Assembly: GCA_964617335.1 (NCBI GenBank)
Contig: CAZTXG010000003.1
Location: 27,858-91,857, forward strand
Origin: UBA2658 sp964617335
Lineage (GTDB): Bacteria; Bacillota; Clostridia; Oscillospirales; Oscillospiraceae
Direction: 5' to 3'
DNA length: 64,000 bases
Both the position numbers and the translations under genes were made by a program. Positions 34,716-42,948 of this stretch are shown here, one piece after another (position 1 is the first letter of the stretch; the number at the start of each line of letters is the position of its first letter). Under the pieces are notes generated by a model. It saw nothing but the letters and a program-made list of their open reading frames with translations. It was not told the DNA's origin and did no database searches.

Positions 34716-34768
34716 GTTTTAATACGCTGTAAATCAGCCTGTGGAAACAAATAAAAGCTAAGACTTTA

Positions 34769-34800
34769 TCCCCCGCCCTGAGAGAAAACAGGACGGGGGA
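34769..34800. terminator. Terminator after the ABC exporter
   Basis: Arms TCCCCCGCCCTG and CAGGACGGGGGA (one wobble) with a loop of 8, followed on the plus strand by TTTGTTT. It separates the convergent exporter and opuAC. Confidence 0.75.
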
Positions 34801-34849
34801 TTTGTTTACATAATATTAAAGATAAGCTTTGTTTTTATCTTTTTAAAGC

Positions 34850-35713
34850 TTAAGGCAGCCAAGAGTTTATAAGCTCTTCATGGCTGTTCATCCATGCTCT
34901 GGCAGCATCCAAAGCCTCTCCGCCGCCCTCCTCAATAGCACCCATAAGGTCTCCAAGCTCTGCTTCTGTCAGCTTAAAGTTCTTTAAAAACTGGGTGACC
35001 TCAGGCATATCCTCCTCCAGACCCTTTCTGGAATATTTATGGATATTCTCGGCTTCTCCAAGAATGCCCTTGGGGTCGTCTAAAACCTTCAAGTCCCATT
35101 TGGCAAACTTCCAGTGGGGAGCCCAGCCGGTTACAAGAACGGGGTTTTCCGAATCTATCGCCTTGCCTAAAGCTGCCGTCATTGTTGGGCCGCTGCCTGT
35201 TAATAGTTTATAATCAAGCTCGTATTCTTCAATAGCTTTTTCCGTTGCAATCATAAGTCCTGCTCCGGCATCGATACCGACAATTTCTCCGTTAAAAAGG
35301 TCTTTATTTTCATTTAGCTCCTCTATACTGTTTATTTCAACATAGGCCGGTACAACAAGGCCTAAAAGAGCGTTTTCATATACAACACCTAAATCTACCA
35401 TATCGTCGCCATATTTTTCAATATAACTTTGATGGGTGACAGGGAGCCAAACGTCAAGAAAAACATCTGTATTTCCGCTTGCTACAGAGGTGAAAACAGG
35501 GGCGGCATCCGCCATGGTAAGGTTTACCTCATAGCCCATATGGTCTTCAAGGACTGCCGCAGCCAGATTTGTCATTGCAATCCCCTCGGCCCAGTTTACA
35601 TAGCCAAGCTTCACAGTTCCTGCGGAAGCCGAGTCACCATTACCGGCGCAGCCGGCAAAACCCATCAGCAGTACCAAGACCGCCAAAACTAATACACTTG
35701 CTTTTTTAAGCAT
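34850..35713 (-). CDS. opuAC: Glycine betaine/proline-betaine binding lipoprotein
   Basis: Extracellular substrate-binding lipoprotein of an osmoprotectant ABC importer, 287 aa. Signal peptide with lipobox around FAGC (Cys21-22), then the OpuAC-type domain: KLGYVNWAEGIAMTNLAAAVLED near the mature N-terminus and VLVTGWAPHWKFAKWDLKVLDDP, the aromatic residues of which form the quaternary-ammonium cage. SD GGAGG precedes the ATG. It is the last gene of opuAA-opuAB-opuAC, 17 bp past opuAB. Confidence 0.93.
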   Translation of the reverse strand: MLKKASVLVLAVLVLLMGFAGCAGNGDSASAGTVKLGYVNWAEGIAMTNLAAAVLEDHMGYEVNLTMADAAPVFTSVASGNTDVFLDVWLPVTHQSYIEKYGDDMVDLGVVYENALLGLVVPAYVEINSIEELNENKDLFNGEIVGIDAGAGLMIATEKAIEEYELDYKLLTGSGPTMTAALGKAIDSENPVLVTGWAPHWKFAKWDLKVLDDPKGILGEAENIHKYSRKGLEEDMPEVTQFLKNFKLTEAELGDLMGAIEEGGGEALDAARAWMNSHEELINSWLP

Positions 35714-35730
35714 AAAATCCTCCTTGTTTC

Positions 35731-36621
35731 TTAAACAGTTCTATTTTCAGAGCGCTTATGTATAAAATTATTTACAAGCGCTTTTCCGGAATTTTTTTGT
35801 GATGTACCTAAATGCTGAGTTATCCTATCAAGCAGCATGGCCATGATAACAACGGCAAGCCCCCCTTCAAAGCCCTTGCCGATATTCATCTGGGTAATTC
35901 CCTCATAAACCGTTTTTCCAAGGCCGTCAGCTCCTATCATAGCGGAGATGACAACCATGGACAGGGAGAGCATTATGGTCTGGTTAAGACCTGCCATGAT
36001 GGTTGGAACAGCCAAAGGAACCTGCACCTTAAAAAGCAGCTGGGAGGGTGTGGAGCCAAAAGACCTTGCCGCTTCAACCACATCTGCCGGCACCTGACGT
36101 ATACCAAGACTGGTAAGCCGGACTATGGGCGGCATGGCGAAAATGATTGTTGCCACAGCTCCCGGCACAGTTCCCAAATCAAAGAAATAGACAGCGGGAA
36201 TAAGGTAGACAAAGGCGGGCATCGTCTGCATAAAATCCAAAATCGGACGAATAATTTTGTTTGCAGTATTGCTTTTCGCCATTAAAATTCCCAGAGGCAG
36301 ACCGATTATAAGAGCGATTAGGGTTGCGCTTATAACAAGGGCAAGGGTTTTCATTGTGTTGCCCCAAAGCCCAAGATTTAAAATAAGCAGCAGGCCTATA
36401 AGGGAAAAGACTCCGGTTCCGTTTCCAGCCACCCACCAGGCAAGAAAGGCTATAAGTACAATAAGTACAAGGGGAGGTATTGCTATAAGAAGGCTGCTCC
36501 CACCTTCAATAATCCATTCAAGTCCGTTTTTTATGCCGGTGAAAAAACCGGCAAAGTTAGCCGTCATCCAGTCTATTGCTTTTTCAACGTAAAATCCAAT
36601 GGGCAGTTTATCAATTAACAT
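35731..36621 (-). CDS. opuAB: Glycine betaine ABC transporter permease
   Basis: 296 aa inner-membrane permease of the ProW/OpuAB type. Six to seven helices; the EAA loop reads EAARSFGSTPSQLLFKVQVPLAVPTIMAGL, the coupling motif for the ATPase. QTMPAFVYLIPAVYFF and GTVPGAVATIIFAMPPIVRLT are conserved in OpuAB. Its ATG overlaps the opuAA stop (TAATG), so translation is coupled. Confidence 0.93.
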   Translation of the reverse strand: MLIDKLPIGFYVEKAIDWMTANFAGFFTGIKNGLEWIIEGGSSLLIAIPPLVLIVLIAFLAWWVAGNGTGVFSLIGLLLILNLGLWGNTMKTLALVISATLIALIIGLPLGILMAKSNTANKIIRPILDFMQTMPAFVYLIPAVYFFDLGTVPGAVATIIFAMPPIVRLTSLGIRQVPADVVEAARSFGSTPSQLLFKVQVPLAVPTIMAGLNQTIMLSLSMVVISAMIGADGLGKTVYEGITQMNIGKGFEGGLAVVIMAMLLDRITQHLGTSQKNSGKALVNNFIHKRSENRTV

Positions 36622-37811
36622 TAGTCTTCTCCTTCTTCCCCGACAATGCCGGCAAGCACAGTTGCTTTAAATATAATGCCCTGAAGCCTTTTTTCCGAGT
36701 CAGTGACGGCAACGGGATAGGCCGAGTGTAAAAACAAAGGAATAATCTCGTCTATGGGGGAATCCGGGTCTATGGTCTGTATGTTTTCGTCGATTATAGA
36801 TTCAATGTCTTCTTTACCCTTGCGAATTTGCTCTGTAATATCGTCAATTGAAACTATGCCGAGGAGCATACCGCTTTTGTTTGTGACAAAGATACTGGAA
36901 ATGCCCAAGTCTTTCATCTTTCTTGCTGCAGTACGCACACCGGAGCGCTCAAGAACAATGGAGTCCGCGTCCCGCATTATGGAAGATGCCGTTATAATTT
37001 TTGCACGGTTAACATCCTGGGTAAATTCACGGACATAGTCGTCTGCCGGGTCTTGTAAAATTTCTTCGGCAGTGCCTATTTGAACAATTTTTCCGTCTTT
37101 CATAATTGCGATTCTGTCTCCGATTTTAAGAGCTTCATCCAAATCATGGGTTATGAATATAATTGTCTTGCGCATTTTCTGCTGGAGCAATAAAAGCTCG
37201 CTTTGCATATCCTTGCGTATAAGGGGGTCAAGGGCACTGAAAGCTTCGTCCATCAAAAGTATGTCCGCCTCCGTTGCCAAGGCCCTTGCAAGTCCGACAC
37301 GCTGCTGCATTCCTCCCGAAAGCTCCTTTGGCTTTGCTTCCCCATAACCCTTAAGACCTACGACCTCCAGCATCTCAAGAGCCTTTTGCCTGCGCTTTTC
37401 GGGGTTTTCGTTTTGTATTTCAAGGCCGAAAGCAACGTTTTCCAAAACTGTTTTATGGGGCAAAAGAGCAAAGTTTTGAAAAACCATGGCAAGCTTCTTC
37501 CTTCGCAGCTCACGAAGGCGGCCGGAGGACATTTTTGTTATATCCTGACCTTCAATTATTATAGAGCCGCTACTTGGCTCTATAAGGCGGTTCAAACAAC
37601 GAATAAGGGTAGATTTTCCGCTGCCCGAAAGACCCATGACAACGAAAATCTCCCCTTCTTCTACCTGAAAGCTGGCGTTATTTACGCCTACGCTGTGCTT
37701 ATGTTTTTTTAAAATTCTTGATTTGTCCATGCCGCCTTCAAGCAATGGTATTATCTGCTTGGGCGATGAGCCAAATATTTTGTATAAACCTTTTACTTCA
37801 ACTTTTTGCAT
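36621..37811 (-). CDS. opuAA: Glycine betaine ABC transporter ATP-binding protein with CBS pair
   Basis: ATPase of the betaine importer, 396 aa from ATG 37811 (AGGAG upstream). An ABC domain (Walker A GLSGSGKST, signature LSGGMQQRVGLARALA, Walker B ILLMDEAFSALDP) is followed by two CBS domains (about 275-390), which in OpuA bind cyclic di-AMP and inhibit transport. The adjacent BusR-like regulator fits the same second messenger. An in-frame extension to 37892 lacks a ribosome site. Confidence 0.94.
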   Translation of the reverse strand: MQKVEVKGLYKIFGSSPKQIIPLLEGGMDKSRILKKHKHSVGVNNASFQVEEGEIFVVMGLSGSGKSTLIRCLNRLIEPSSGSIIIEGQDITKMSSGRLRELRRKKLAMVFQNFALLPHKTVLENVAFGLEIQNENPEKRRQKALEMLEVVGLKGYGEAKPKELSGGMQQRVGLARALATEADILLMDEAFSALDPLIRKDMQSELLLLQQKMRKTIIFITHDLDEALKIGDRIAIMKDGKIVQIGTAEEILQDPADDYVREFTQDVNRAKIITASSIMRDADSIVLERSGVRTAARKMKDLGISSIFVTNKSGMLLGIVSIDDITEQIRKGKEDIESIIDENIQTIDPDSPIDEIIPLFLHSAYPVAVTDSEKRLQGIIFKATVLAGIVGEEGED

Positions 37812-37835
37812 AACTTCTCTCCTATTTAGCAGAGT

Positions 37836-37863
37836 AACAACACGCTTAAAATTTCGTGTTGTT
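37836..37863 (-). promoter_or_regulatory. Inverted repeat at the opuA transcription start
   Basis: Perfect arms AACAACACG and CGTGTTGTT separated by 10 bases, beginning right after the -10 box on the minus strand. It could be the operator of the BusR-like repressor or a 5' mRNA hairpin. Confidence 0.55.
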
Positions 37864-37870
37864 GCTTTAT

Positions 37871-37899
37871 ATGCTAACATAGATGCCTTCATTTGTCAA
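37871..37899 (-). promoter_or_regulatory. Promoter of opuA
   Basis: Minus-strand TTGACA, 17-base spacer, TAGCAT. The -10 is the weaker box. Confidence 0.65.
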
Positions 37900-37955
37900 A
37901 CCAAATATTGCAGAATTTCATTTTTTTGCAAGAAAAGCATTCAAAAACTATAAAA

Positions 37956-37982
37956 AACAGCCTTCCAAAATGGAAAGCTGTT
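37956..37982 (-). terminator. Terminator after the busR-like gene
   Basis: Arms AACAGC..TTCC and GGAA..GCTGTT with internal wobble, 16 bp after the stop on the minus strand and a TTTTTTATAG tail. It separates the regulator from opuA. Confidence 0.75.
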
Positions 37983-37997
37983 TTATAAAATAATGCA

Positions 37998-38618
37998 TTA
38001 ATTTGCCGGATACAAAAAATTTCTAACACGCTCGTGGCAGTTTTCATCACCGACGTAATATAGTATATCGCCCGCAGTAAGTATGGCATATGGACCGGGA
38101 GATATTATTATATCCTCGCCCCGTCCTATGGCTATGATGGTTGCCGAGGTGTTGTGCCAAAAATTGCTTTCGGAAAGGTTGCGGCCGATATGGGAAGCTT
38201 CTTCGGTAATCTCCATTTCAAAAGGTGAAAAGGGGTTTACTGTCCGGAAGCGCTCGGTTTTATACATAAGGTCCTCAACCATAGCTTTAAATTCAAGGCT
38301 GTGTTTTATCTGCTCATCCAAGCTGTTTGTAATGCGTTTTTTCAGGTCGCTCATTTGGCTTACAGAGTCAAATCTGGTAATAAAATCAGAAGCCAGCCTG
38401 CGAGATTTTATCACCACACCGCTGCCTTTTGTTGTCTCCACAATCTTCATGTCTGATAAAACACAGATAGCCCGTCTAGCTGTTTCCGAAGACACACCAT
38501 ACTGGCTTGCCAAGGCAGAGCGCACATATATTTTTTCTCCCTCGGCATATTCGCCGCAGGCAATTTTTGCAGCTATGTCTGCCGCTATTTGTTGATATCT
38601 TGGAATTGCTATTTTCAT
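37998..38618 (-). CDS. busR: GntR-HTH / RCK_C regulator, BusR-like (cyclic di-AMP responsive)
   Basis: 206 aa. The N-terminal GntR-type winged helix (MKIAIPRYQQIAADIAAKIACGEYAEGEKIYVRSALASQYGVSSETARRAI) is followed by a linker and a C-terminal RCK_C (TrkA_C) domain (about 120-206) with SATIIAIGRGEDIIISPGPYAILTAGDILYYVG. This architecture is that of BusR, the repressor of betaine uptake in lactic acid bacteria and streptococci, where RCK_C binds cyclic di-AMP. It lies just upstream of the opuA operon on the same strand. GAGGTG precedes the ATG. Naming it BusR rests on architecture and neighbourhood. Confidence 0.82.
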   Translation of the reverse strand: MKIAIPRYQQIAADIAAKIACGEYAEGEKIYVRSALASQYGVSSETARRAICVLSDMKIVETTKGSGVVIKSRRLASDFITRFDSVSQMSDLKKRITNSLDEQIKHSLEFKAMVEDLMYKTERFRTVNPFSPFEMEITEEASHIGRNLSESNFWHNTSATIIAIGRGEDIIISPGPYAILTAGDILYYVGDENCHERVRNFLYPAN

Positions 38619-38738
38619 GTGTCACCTCAAGCTGCATAGATGGAACAAAGACTTATCTTTATTAATATACAATAAAAGCAAGAATAAAGCAAAATGTTTG
38701 GGTTTACAACATTTTATAAAAGATTTTAAGCTATAAGC

Positions 38739-38771
38739 CGACCCGTAAAATCTAAAAGACTCTACGGGCCG
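38739..38771 (-). terminator. Hairpin after the orphan binding-protein gene
   Basis: Imperfect hairpin with arms close to CGACCCGTA and TACGGGCCG, about 60 bp past the stop (minus strand), with a poor T-tract. Called a terminator with low confidence. Confidence 0.4.
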
Positions 38772-38832
38772 AAAATCTGATTAATTTCTTTGCGTCATAT
38801 AAAACCGGCTATTATTATGACTGAGAGGTATA

Positions 38833-40053
38833 CTATCTTCCTATAGAGCTAGTTTGCAGAACTTCAAAGGATTTCTTGGAAACATCTATGGTCTTTATGT
38901 ATGCAAAACGTTCAGATAAATCGCCATTTTCGTCAAAGCGGATGGTTCCCGTAACCCCTTCGTAATTGGTTTCAGATATGGAAAGGGCAAGCTCCAAAGG
39001 TTCAAGAGTTTCTGCTTTTTTTATGGCTTCAACTAAAATCATATAGGCGTCATATCCCAAAGCCGAAAGAGGGGAAACAGCATCTGTGCTGCCGTTTTGT
39101 TCTATACGAGACTTGTCGTTGTTGAGCCAGGACTTATATTTTGCGATAAATTCCGCAGTAAGGGGCTTTGCCGGGGCCTCCCCATTAAAACCGGACGCAA
39201 AATAGATGTTTTTACCATAGATTGAGCTGCCGCTCATAATTGAGGCAAAGTCGTAGGAGCTGCCGCCCATAATAGGCAGGGACAAACCGTGCTGCCGAAG
39301 CTGCTTTATAAATAAGGCGTTTGCCTCCGGACTTTCAAAAGGCATAAAGACAAAATCAGCTTCAAGGGTTTTAATGCGCTTTGCAAGAAAATCATAGTTT
39401 GCTTCGTCTAAATCGGCCTTAAGTGAAATGACTTCGCCGCCCTGAAGTGTAAACTGCTCTGTAAAAGCGGCAGATAAAGATTCCGAATAAACATCTCCGA
39501 CGGCTGTAAGTACAGCGGCTTTTTTAAAGCCTTTGCCAAGGGCAAAGTTTGAGATCGCCCCACTTTGGAAGCTGTCTGAGTAGGAAATTTTAAAGCTTAA
39601 ATCACCGCTGCAAACCTCTGAATTTGTTGAAGAAATGTTAATACAGGGAATTTTAAGCTCGTCATATACGGCGGCAGCCGCAATAGATTCCGAAGCGCCA
39701 TAGCCTCCAAGGCAGGCAAGCACTCCCCTATCGGCAAAATCTCCTGCATTTTCCGAGGCAATTTCGGCGCTGGAGCCATTGTCTGATGTGATAAGTCTTA
39801 TTTCATATTCGATGCCGTCTATGGTGACGCTGTCAGTCACATGGTTTGCGTAAAGAATGCCTAAAAGTTCCTGATTACCGCCGGCGGCATTTTTACCTGT
39901 AAGGGGCTGAGAAACCCCAATGTATATTAAGTTTTCGTCCTCCTGCACGGCGGCAGAAGCTGAGGGCTCTCCCCTGCCTATGGCTGTGCTGCAGGCAACA
40001 AAAAGCGCCAGCACAAAACATAGGGCAAGGAACATGGAAAATACCTTTTTCAT
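38833..40053 (-). CDS. Orphan branched-chain amino-acid-type ABC substrate-binding lipoprotein
   Basis: 406 aa. Signal peptide MKKVFSMFLALCFVLALFVAC with a lipid-attached Cys, then a periplasmic-binding fold of the LivJ/receptor family: YIGVSQPLTGKNAAGGNQELLG, GGYGASESIAAAAVYDE and FVFMPFESPEANALFIKQL. No permease or ATPase is adjacent, and a full liv operon lies 13 kb away, so it may share that transporter or be a sensor. The ATG at 40053 has GGGGA upstream; a TTG at 40065 is in frame. Confidence 0.85.
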   Translation of the reverse strand: MKKVFSMFLALCFVLALFVACSTAIGRGEPSASAAVQEDENLIYIGVSQPLTGKNAAGGNQELLGILYANHVTDSVTIDGIEYEIRLITSDNGSSAEIASENAGDFADRGVLACLGGYGASESIAAAAVYDELKIPCINISSTNSEVCSGDLSFKISYSDSFQSGAISNFALGKGFKKAAVLTAVGDVYSESLSAAFTEQFTLQGGEVISLKADLDEANYDFLAKRIKTLEADFVFMPFESPEANALFIKQLRQHGLSLPIMGGSSYDFASIMSGSSIYGKNIYFASGFNGEAPAKPLTAEFIAKYKSWLNNDKSRIEQNGSTDAVSPLSALGYDAYMILVEAIKKAETLEPLELALSISETNYEGVTGTIRFDENGDLSERFAYIKTIDVSKKSFEVLQTSSIGR

Positions 40054-40148
40054 CGCAGTCCCCAATTTTTAATATTAAGTAAAATGCAGAGCCTGTAAAA
40101 GCTTGTGTTTAATAAGCAAAAACAAAGCAGATACCTGCACACATTGAA

Positions 40149-40177
40149 ATAATATAACAAAATGGTTACAAATGCAA
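40149..40177 (-). promoter_or_regulatory. Promoter of the orphan binding-protein gene
   Basis: Minus-strand TTGCAT, 17-base spacer, TATTAT. It lies about 90 bp before the ATG. Confidence 0.6.
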
Positions 40178-40265
40178 GCTGTACTTTACATATTATCGAG
40201 ATATAGATGAAAATTAGGTATTCCTAACAAAAACGACACTATATATTGTTAATTCCGTGTAGGTT

Positions 40266-41447
40266 CTATACCATATTTGGACTTGTGCGCCAATCCGACA
40301 TTCCTCGACGTTCATTTTTTGCCTCGTACCCCAGAACATAAAAATCATGAGAATCGCTTTCCAGTTGGAATAAGCATCTGGCTTTTTGAGAAAGCTCTTT
40401 TATTGAAGCAGGCTTTGTTATAAGGGGAATTGTGCTGCGCTCGCTTATCATATTAAGAGCAAGTCTGCCCCTTTCGTTCGCGGCTAAAACTCTGGCATAG
40501 GGGGGAATTTCATCAGACTGGCCCGCTTTAATACCTAGGGCGGCGCAAAGGCACATTCGGCGCAGCCTAGACAGGGCGTAACGCTTAGTTTTTGCGGCGG
40601 AAAGTATCCCGTCAAAGCTTGCCTCCTCACGGGCGGCGGCAAAAAGTCTGTTTCCAAGGCCCTCGCCTGCATCAGGTATGGACTGGAAATCTTCCAAGCT
40701 AAGCATACGAAGGCGGGATAACAGGGCGCTTTCCAAGTCTTCCATAAATACCGGTCCTCTGCCCTGAGCCGTTTCTCGGTTCAGCACTTCCAAAACCTCT
40801 TTCGGCACATAGGAGTTTATGCCTTCACCGGTTTTTATCATACCCCTAATGCTGCCGGCAGAGCCGCCGGGAGCGTCATGCCCTGCTCCTATTCTTGTTA
40901 TGGTAATTGGCTCTATGCGCAGCCTTTGGGAGTATATGGCTTTGAGATATTCCACAGCCAGTATATTGTTGGGTGATTTTAGATGGTCGGCAAGACTTCC
41001 GATTTCTTCAGAAAGAGCCTCCTGTCTTGCCTGAGCGTAGGAGATGCCTGTGCTCAGCCTTTCTTTAAGTTTTCCGTCAAGCATGGGGTCCATTATGGCA
41101 GTGGCAAGGGCATTTAGTATGCCTATGTCCCCGCACTCGCTGCCGAAGCTTAAATAAGAAACGGCGCCCAGCGCTCCCAAAATCCCCACAGAGCCTCGGG
41201 CAAAGCCTTCGGCTGAGGATAAGGCCCAAGGTAGGGGCAGCTCAAGGATTAAATCCGCTCCGGCTCTAACAGCGGCAGCGGCTCTGGCGTGTTTTGAAAA
41301 AATAGCCGCCTCTCCCCTTTGGACAAAATCTCCGGACATAACGCAGACTATGGCGGTGTTGGGGATCTTTTTCTTAGTTTCCTCAATGTGCAGCCTATGC
41401 CCCTTATGAAAGGGGTTATATTCCGCAACTATACCTGTGATTTTCAT
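40266..41447 (-). CDS. tmcAL: tRNA(Met) cytidine acetate ligase
   Basis: Nucleotidyltransferase-like enzyme that uses ATP and acetate to make N4-acetylcytidine at the wobble base of elongator tRNA-Met (YlbM in Bacillus). 393 aa. The start KITGIVAEYNPFHKGH carries the HxGH nucleotide motif, and SGDFVQRGEAAIFSKHARA and the RIGAGHDAPGG block are diagnostic. GGGAGG precedes the ATG at 41447. It is divergent from ackA, a common arrangement. Confidence 0.92.
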   Translation of the reverse strand: MKITGIVAEYNPFHKGHRLHIEETKKKIPNTAIVCVMSGDFVQRGEAAIFSKHARAAAAVRAGADLILELPLPWALSSAEGFARGSVGILGALGAVSYLSFGSECGDIGILNALATAIMDPMLDGKLKERLSTGISYAQARQEALSEEIGSLADHLKSPNNILAVEYLKAIYSQRLRIEPITITRIGAGHDAPGGSAGSIRGMIKTGEGINSYVPKEVLEVLNRETAQGRGPVFMEDLESALLSRLRMLSLEDFQSIPDAGEGLGNRLFAAAREEASFDGILSAAKTKRYALSRLRRMCLCAALGIKAGQSDEIPPYARVLAANERGRLALNMISERSTIPLITKPASIKELSQKARCLFQLESDSHDFYVLGYEAKNERRGMSDWRTSPNMV

Positions 41448-41506
41448 GGTGAAACCTCCCAAAAGTAAGATAATTCGCATAAAACGAGAGAAAATGTTAA
41501 AAAGCC

Positions 41507-41536
41507 TTGCTTTTTAGAGGACAATAGTATTAAAAT
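41507..41536 (+). promoter_or_regulatory. Possible promoter of ackA
   Basis: TTGCTT, 18-base spacer, TAAAAT. A second TATACT-like box lies closer to the gene, so the start point is not certain. Confidence 0.45.
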
Positions 41537-41617
41537 AACGTGGTGTGTGTATTTATATGTAAGTTATTATACTTTATATTTTTTTTACTGTTAGTTCAAT
41601 AAGAAAGGGATAAAAAA

Positions 41618-42823
41618 ATGAAGATTCTAGTAATTAACGCGGGAAGCTCCTCACTTAAATACCAGCTTGTGGATATGGACGGCGAAAAGGTTCTCGCTCA
41701 GGGCCTTTGCGAGCGTATAGGAATTGACGGGCATTTAAAGCACAAGCCCTCCGTTTCCGGAAAGCAAAATTTTGACGCTGATGTTTCCCTGCCCAGCCAC
41801 AGCGAGGCCATTGAAGCTGTTATCGAAAAGCTTACCAGCAAAGAATATGGAGTTTTAAATTCCATGTCCGAAATAAATGCTGTGGGTCACAGAGTTGTCC
41901 ACGGCGGAGAGCATTTTAAGTCCTCTGTTTTAATAGATGACGAGGTTATGACGGCTCTTGAAGCCTGCACTCCCCTTGCGCCTTTGCACAACCCCGCAAA
42001 CATAACCGGAATTGTCGCCTGCAAAAAGGTAATGGGCGAATCCGTTCCCCAGATTGCCGTGTTTGACACTGCCTTCCATCAGACCATTCCCGGAAAGGCC
42101 TTCATGTATGCCCTTCCTTATGAATATTACGAAAATGATAAGGTTCGCCGCTATGGCTTCCACGGAACCAGCCACCGCTATGTCTCTGCAAGAGCTGCCG
42201 AGATGCTTGGAAAGCCCATTGAGGAGCTGAAGCTTATATCCTGCCATATGGGCAACGGCAGCTCCATCTGTGCTATAGAAGGCGGCAAAAGCGTAGACAC
42301 TTCCATGGGCTTTACCCCCCTTGTCGGCCTTCCCATGGGCACACGCTGCGGCCAGATGGATGCCGGCGCAATTCAGTATATTATGAAAAAATATGGATAC
42401 TCCATAGATGAAATGCTGCACATCCTCAATAAGAAGTCCGGTGTTCTCGGTGTTTCCGGAATTTCTTCGGACTTCCGTGATTTAGACGAGGCAGCAGATA
42501 AAGGCAGTGAAAGAGCAAGACTTGCTCTGGATATGTTCAACTACTGGGTCGCAAAGACTGTGGGTGGTTATGCCGCTGCCATGAACGGTGTTGATGCCAT
42601 TATCTTCACAGCCGGCATTGGTGAAAACAGTAAAAGCACAAGAGCGGACATCTGCAAATATTTCAGCTATCTGGGATGTCAGGTGGATGAAGAAGCAAAC
42701 TCCAAGCGCGGGGAAGAAATATTCATTTCCACTCCGGACAGCCGTGTAAAGCTGATTGTAATCCCAACAAATGAGGAAATTGTCATAGCAAGGGACACTC
42801 AGGACATTCTGGCAAAGAAATAA
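41618..42823 (+). CDS. ackA: Acetate kinase
   Basis: Reversible acetyl-phosphate/acetate kinase that yields ATP in fermentation. 401 aa. NAGSSSLKYQLVD near the start, GHRVVHGGEHF, FDTAFHQTIP, HMGNGSSICA, TRCGQMDAG and FTAGIGENS are all in place. AAGAAAGGG precedes the ATG. A strong terminator follows. No pta is adjacent. Confidence 0.97.
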   Translation: MKILVINAGSSSLKYQLVDMDGEKVLAQGLCERIGIDGHLKHKPSVSGKQNFDADVSLPSHSEAIEAVIEKLTSKEYGVLNSMSEINAVGHRVVHGGEHFKSSVLIDDEVMTALEACTPLAPLHNPANITGIVACKKVMGESVPQIAVFDTAFHQTIPGKAFMYALPYEYYENDKVRRYGFHGTSHRYVSARAAEMLGKPIEELKLISCHMGNGSSICAIEGGKSVDTSMGFTPLVGLPMGTRCGQMDAGAIQYIMKKYGYSIDEMLHILNKKSGVLGVSGISSDFRDLDEAADKGSERARLALDMFNYWVAKTVGGYAAAMNGVDAIIFTAGIGENSKSTRADICKYFSYLGCQVDEEANSKRGEEIFISTPDSRVKLIVIPTNEEIVIARDTQDILAKK

Positions 42824-42888
42824 GAAGCCCTAGAGGCAGGACGGAAGCTTTAATAAAACTGGTTTTCAGAAAATGCCTTAAATATAAG

Positions 42889-42921
42889 AAACAGCACAGA
42901 GTTATTTGCTCTGTGCTGTTT
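42889..42921. terminator. Bidirectional terminator between ackA and etfA
   Basis: Perfect 13-bp arms AAACAGCACAGAG and CTCTGTGCTGTTT, loop of 7, then CTTTTTG on the plus strand. It serves both convergent genes, ackA on the plus and etfA on the minus strand. Confidence 0.9.
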
Positions 42922-42948
42922 CTTTTTGTTTTGTTGACAGCTTAAAAT

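Noticed and set aside
40214..40227. Palindrome TTAGGTATTCCTAA downstream of tmcAL
   Set aside because: Short, A/T-rich and without T-tract; could be an operator but nothing supports it.
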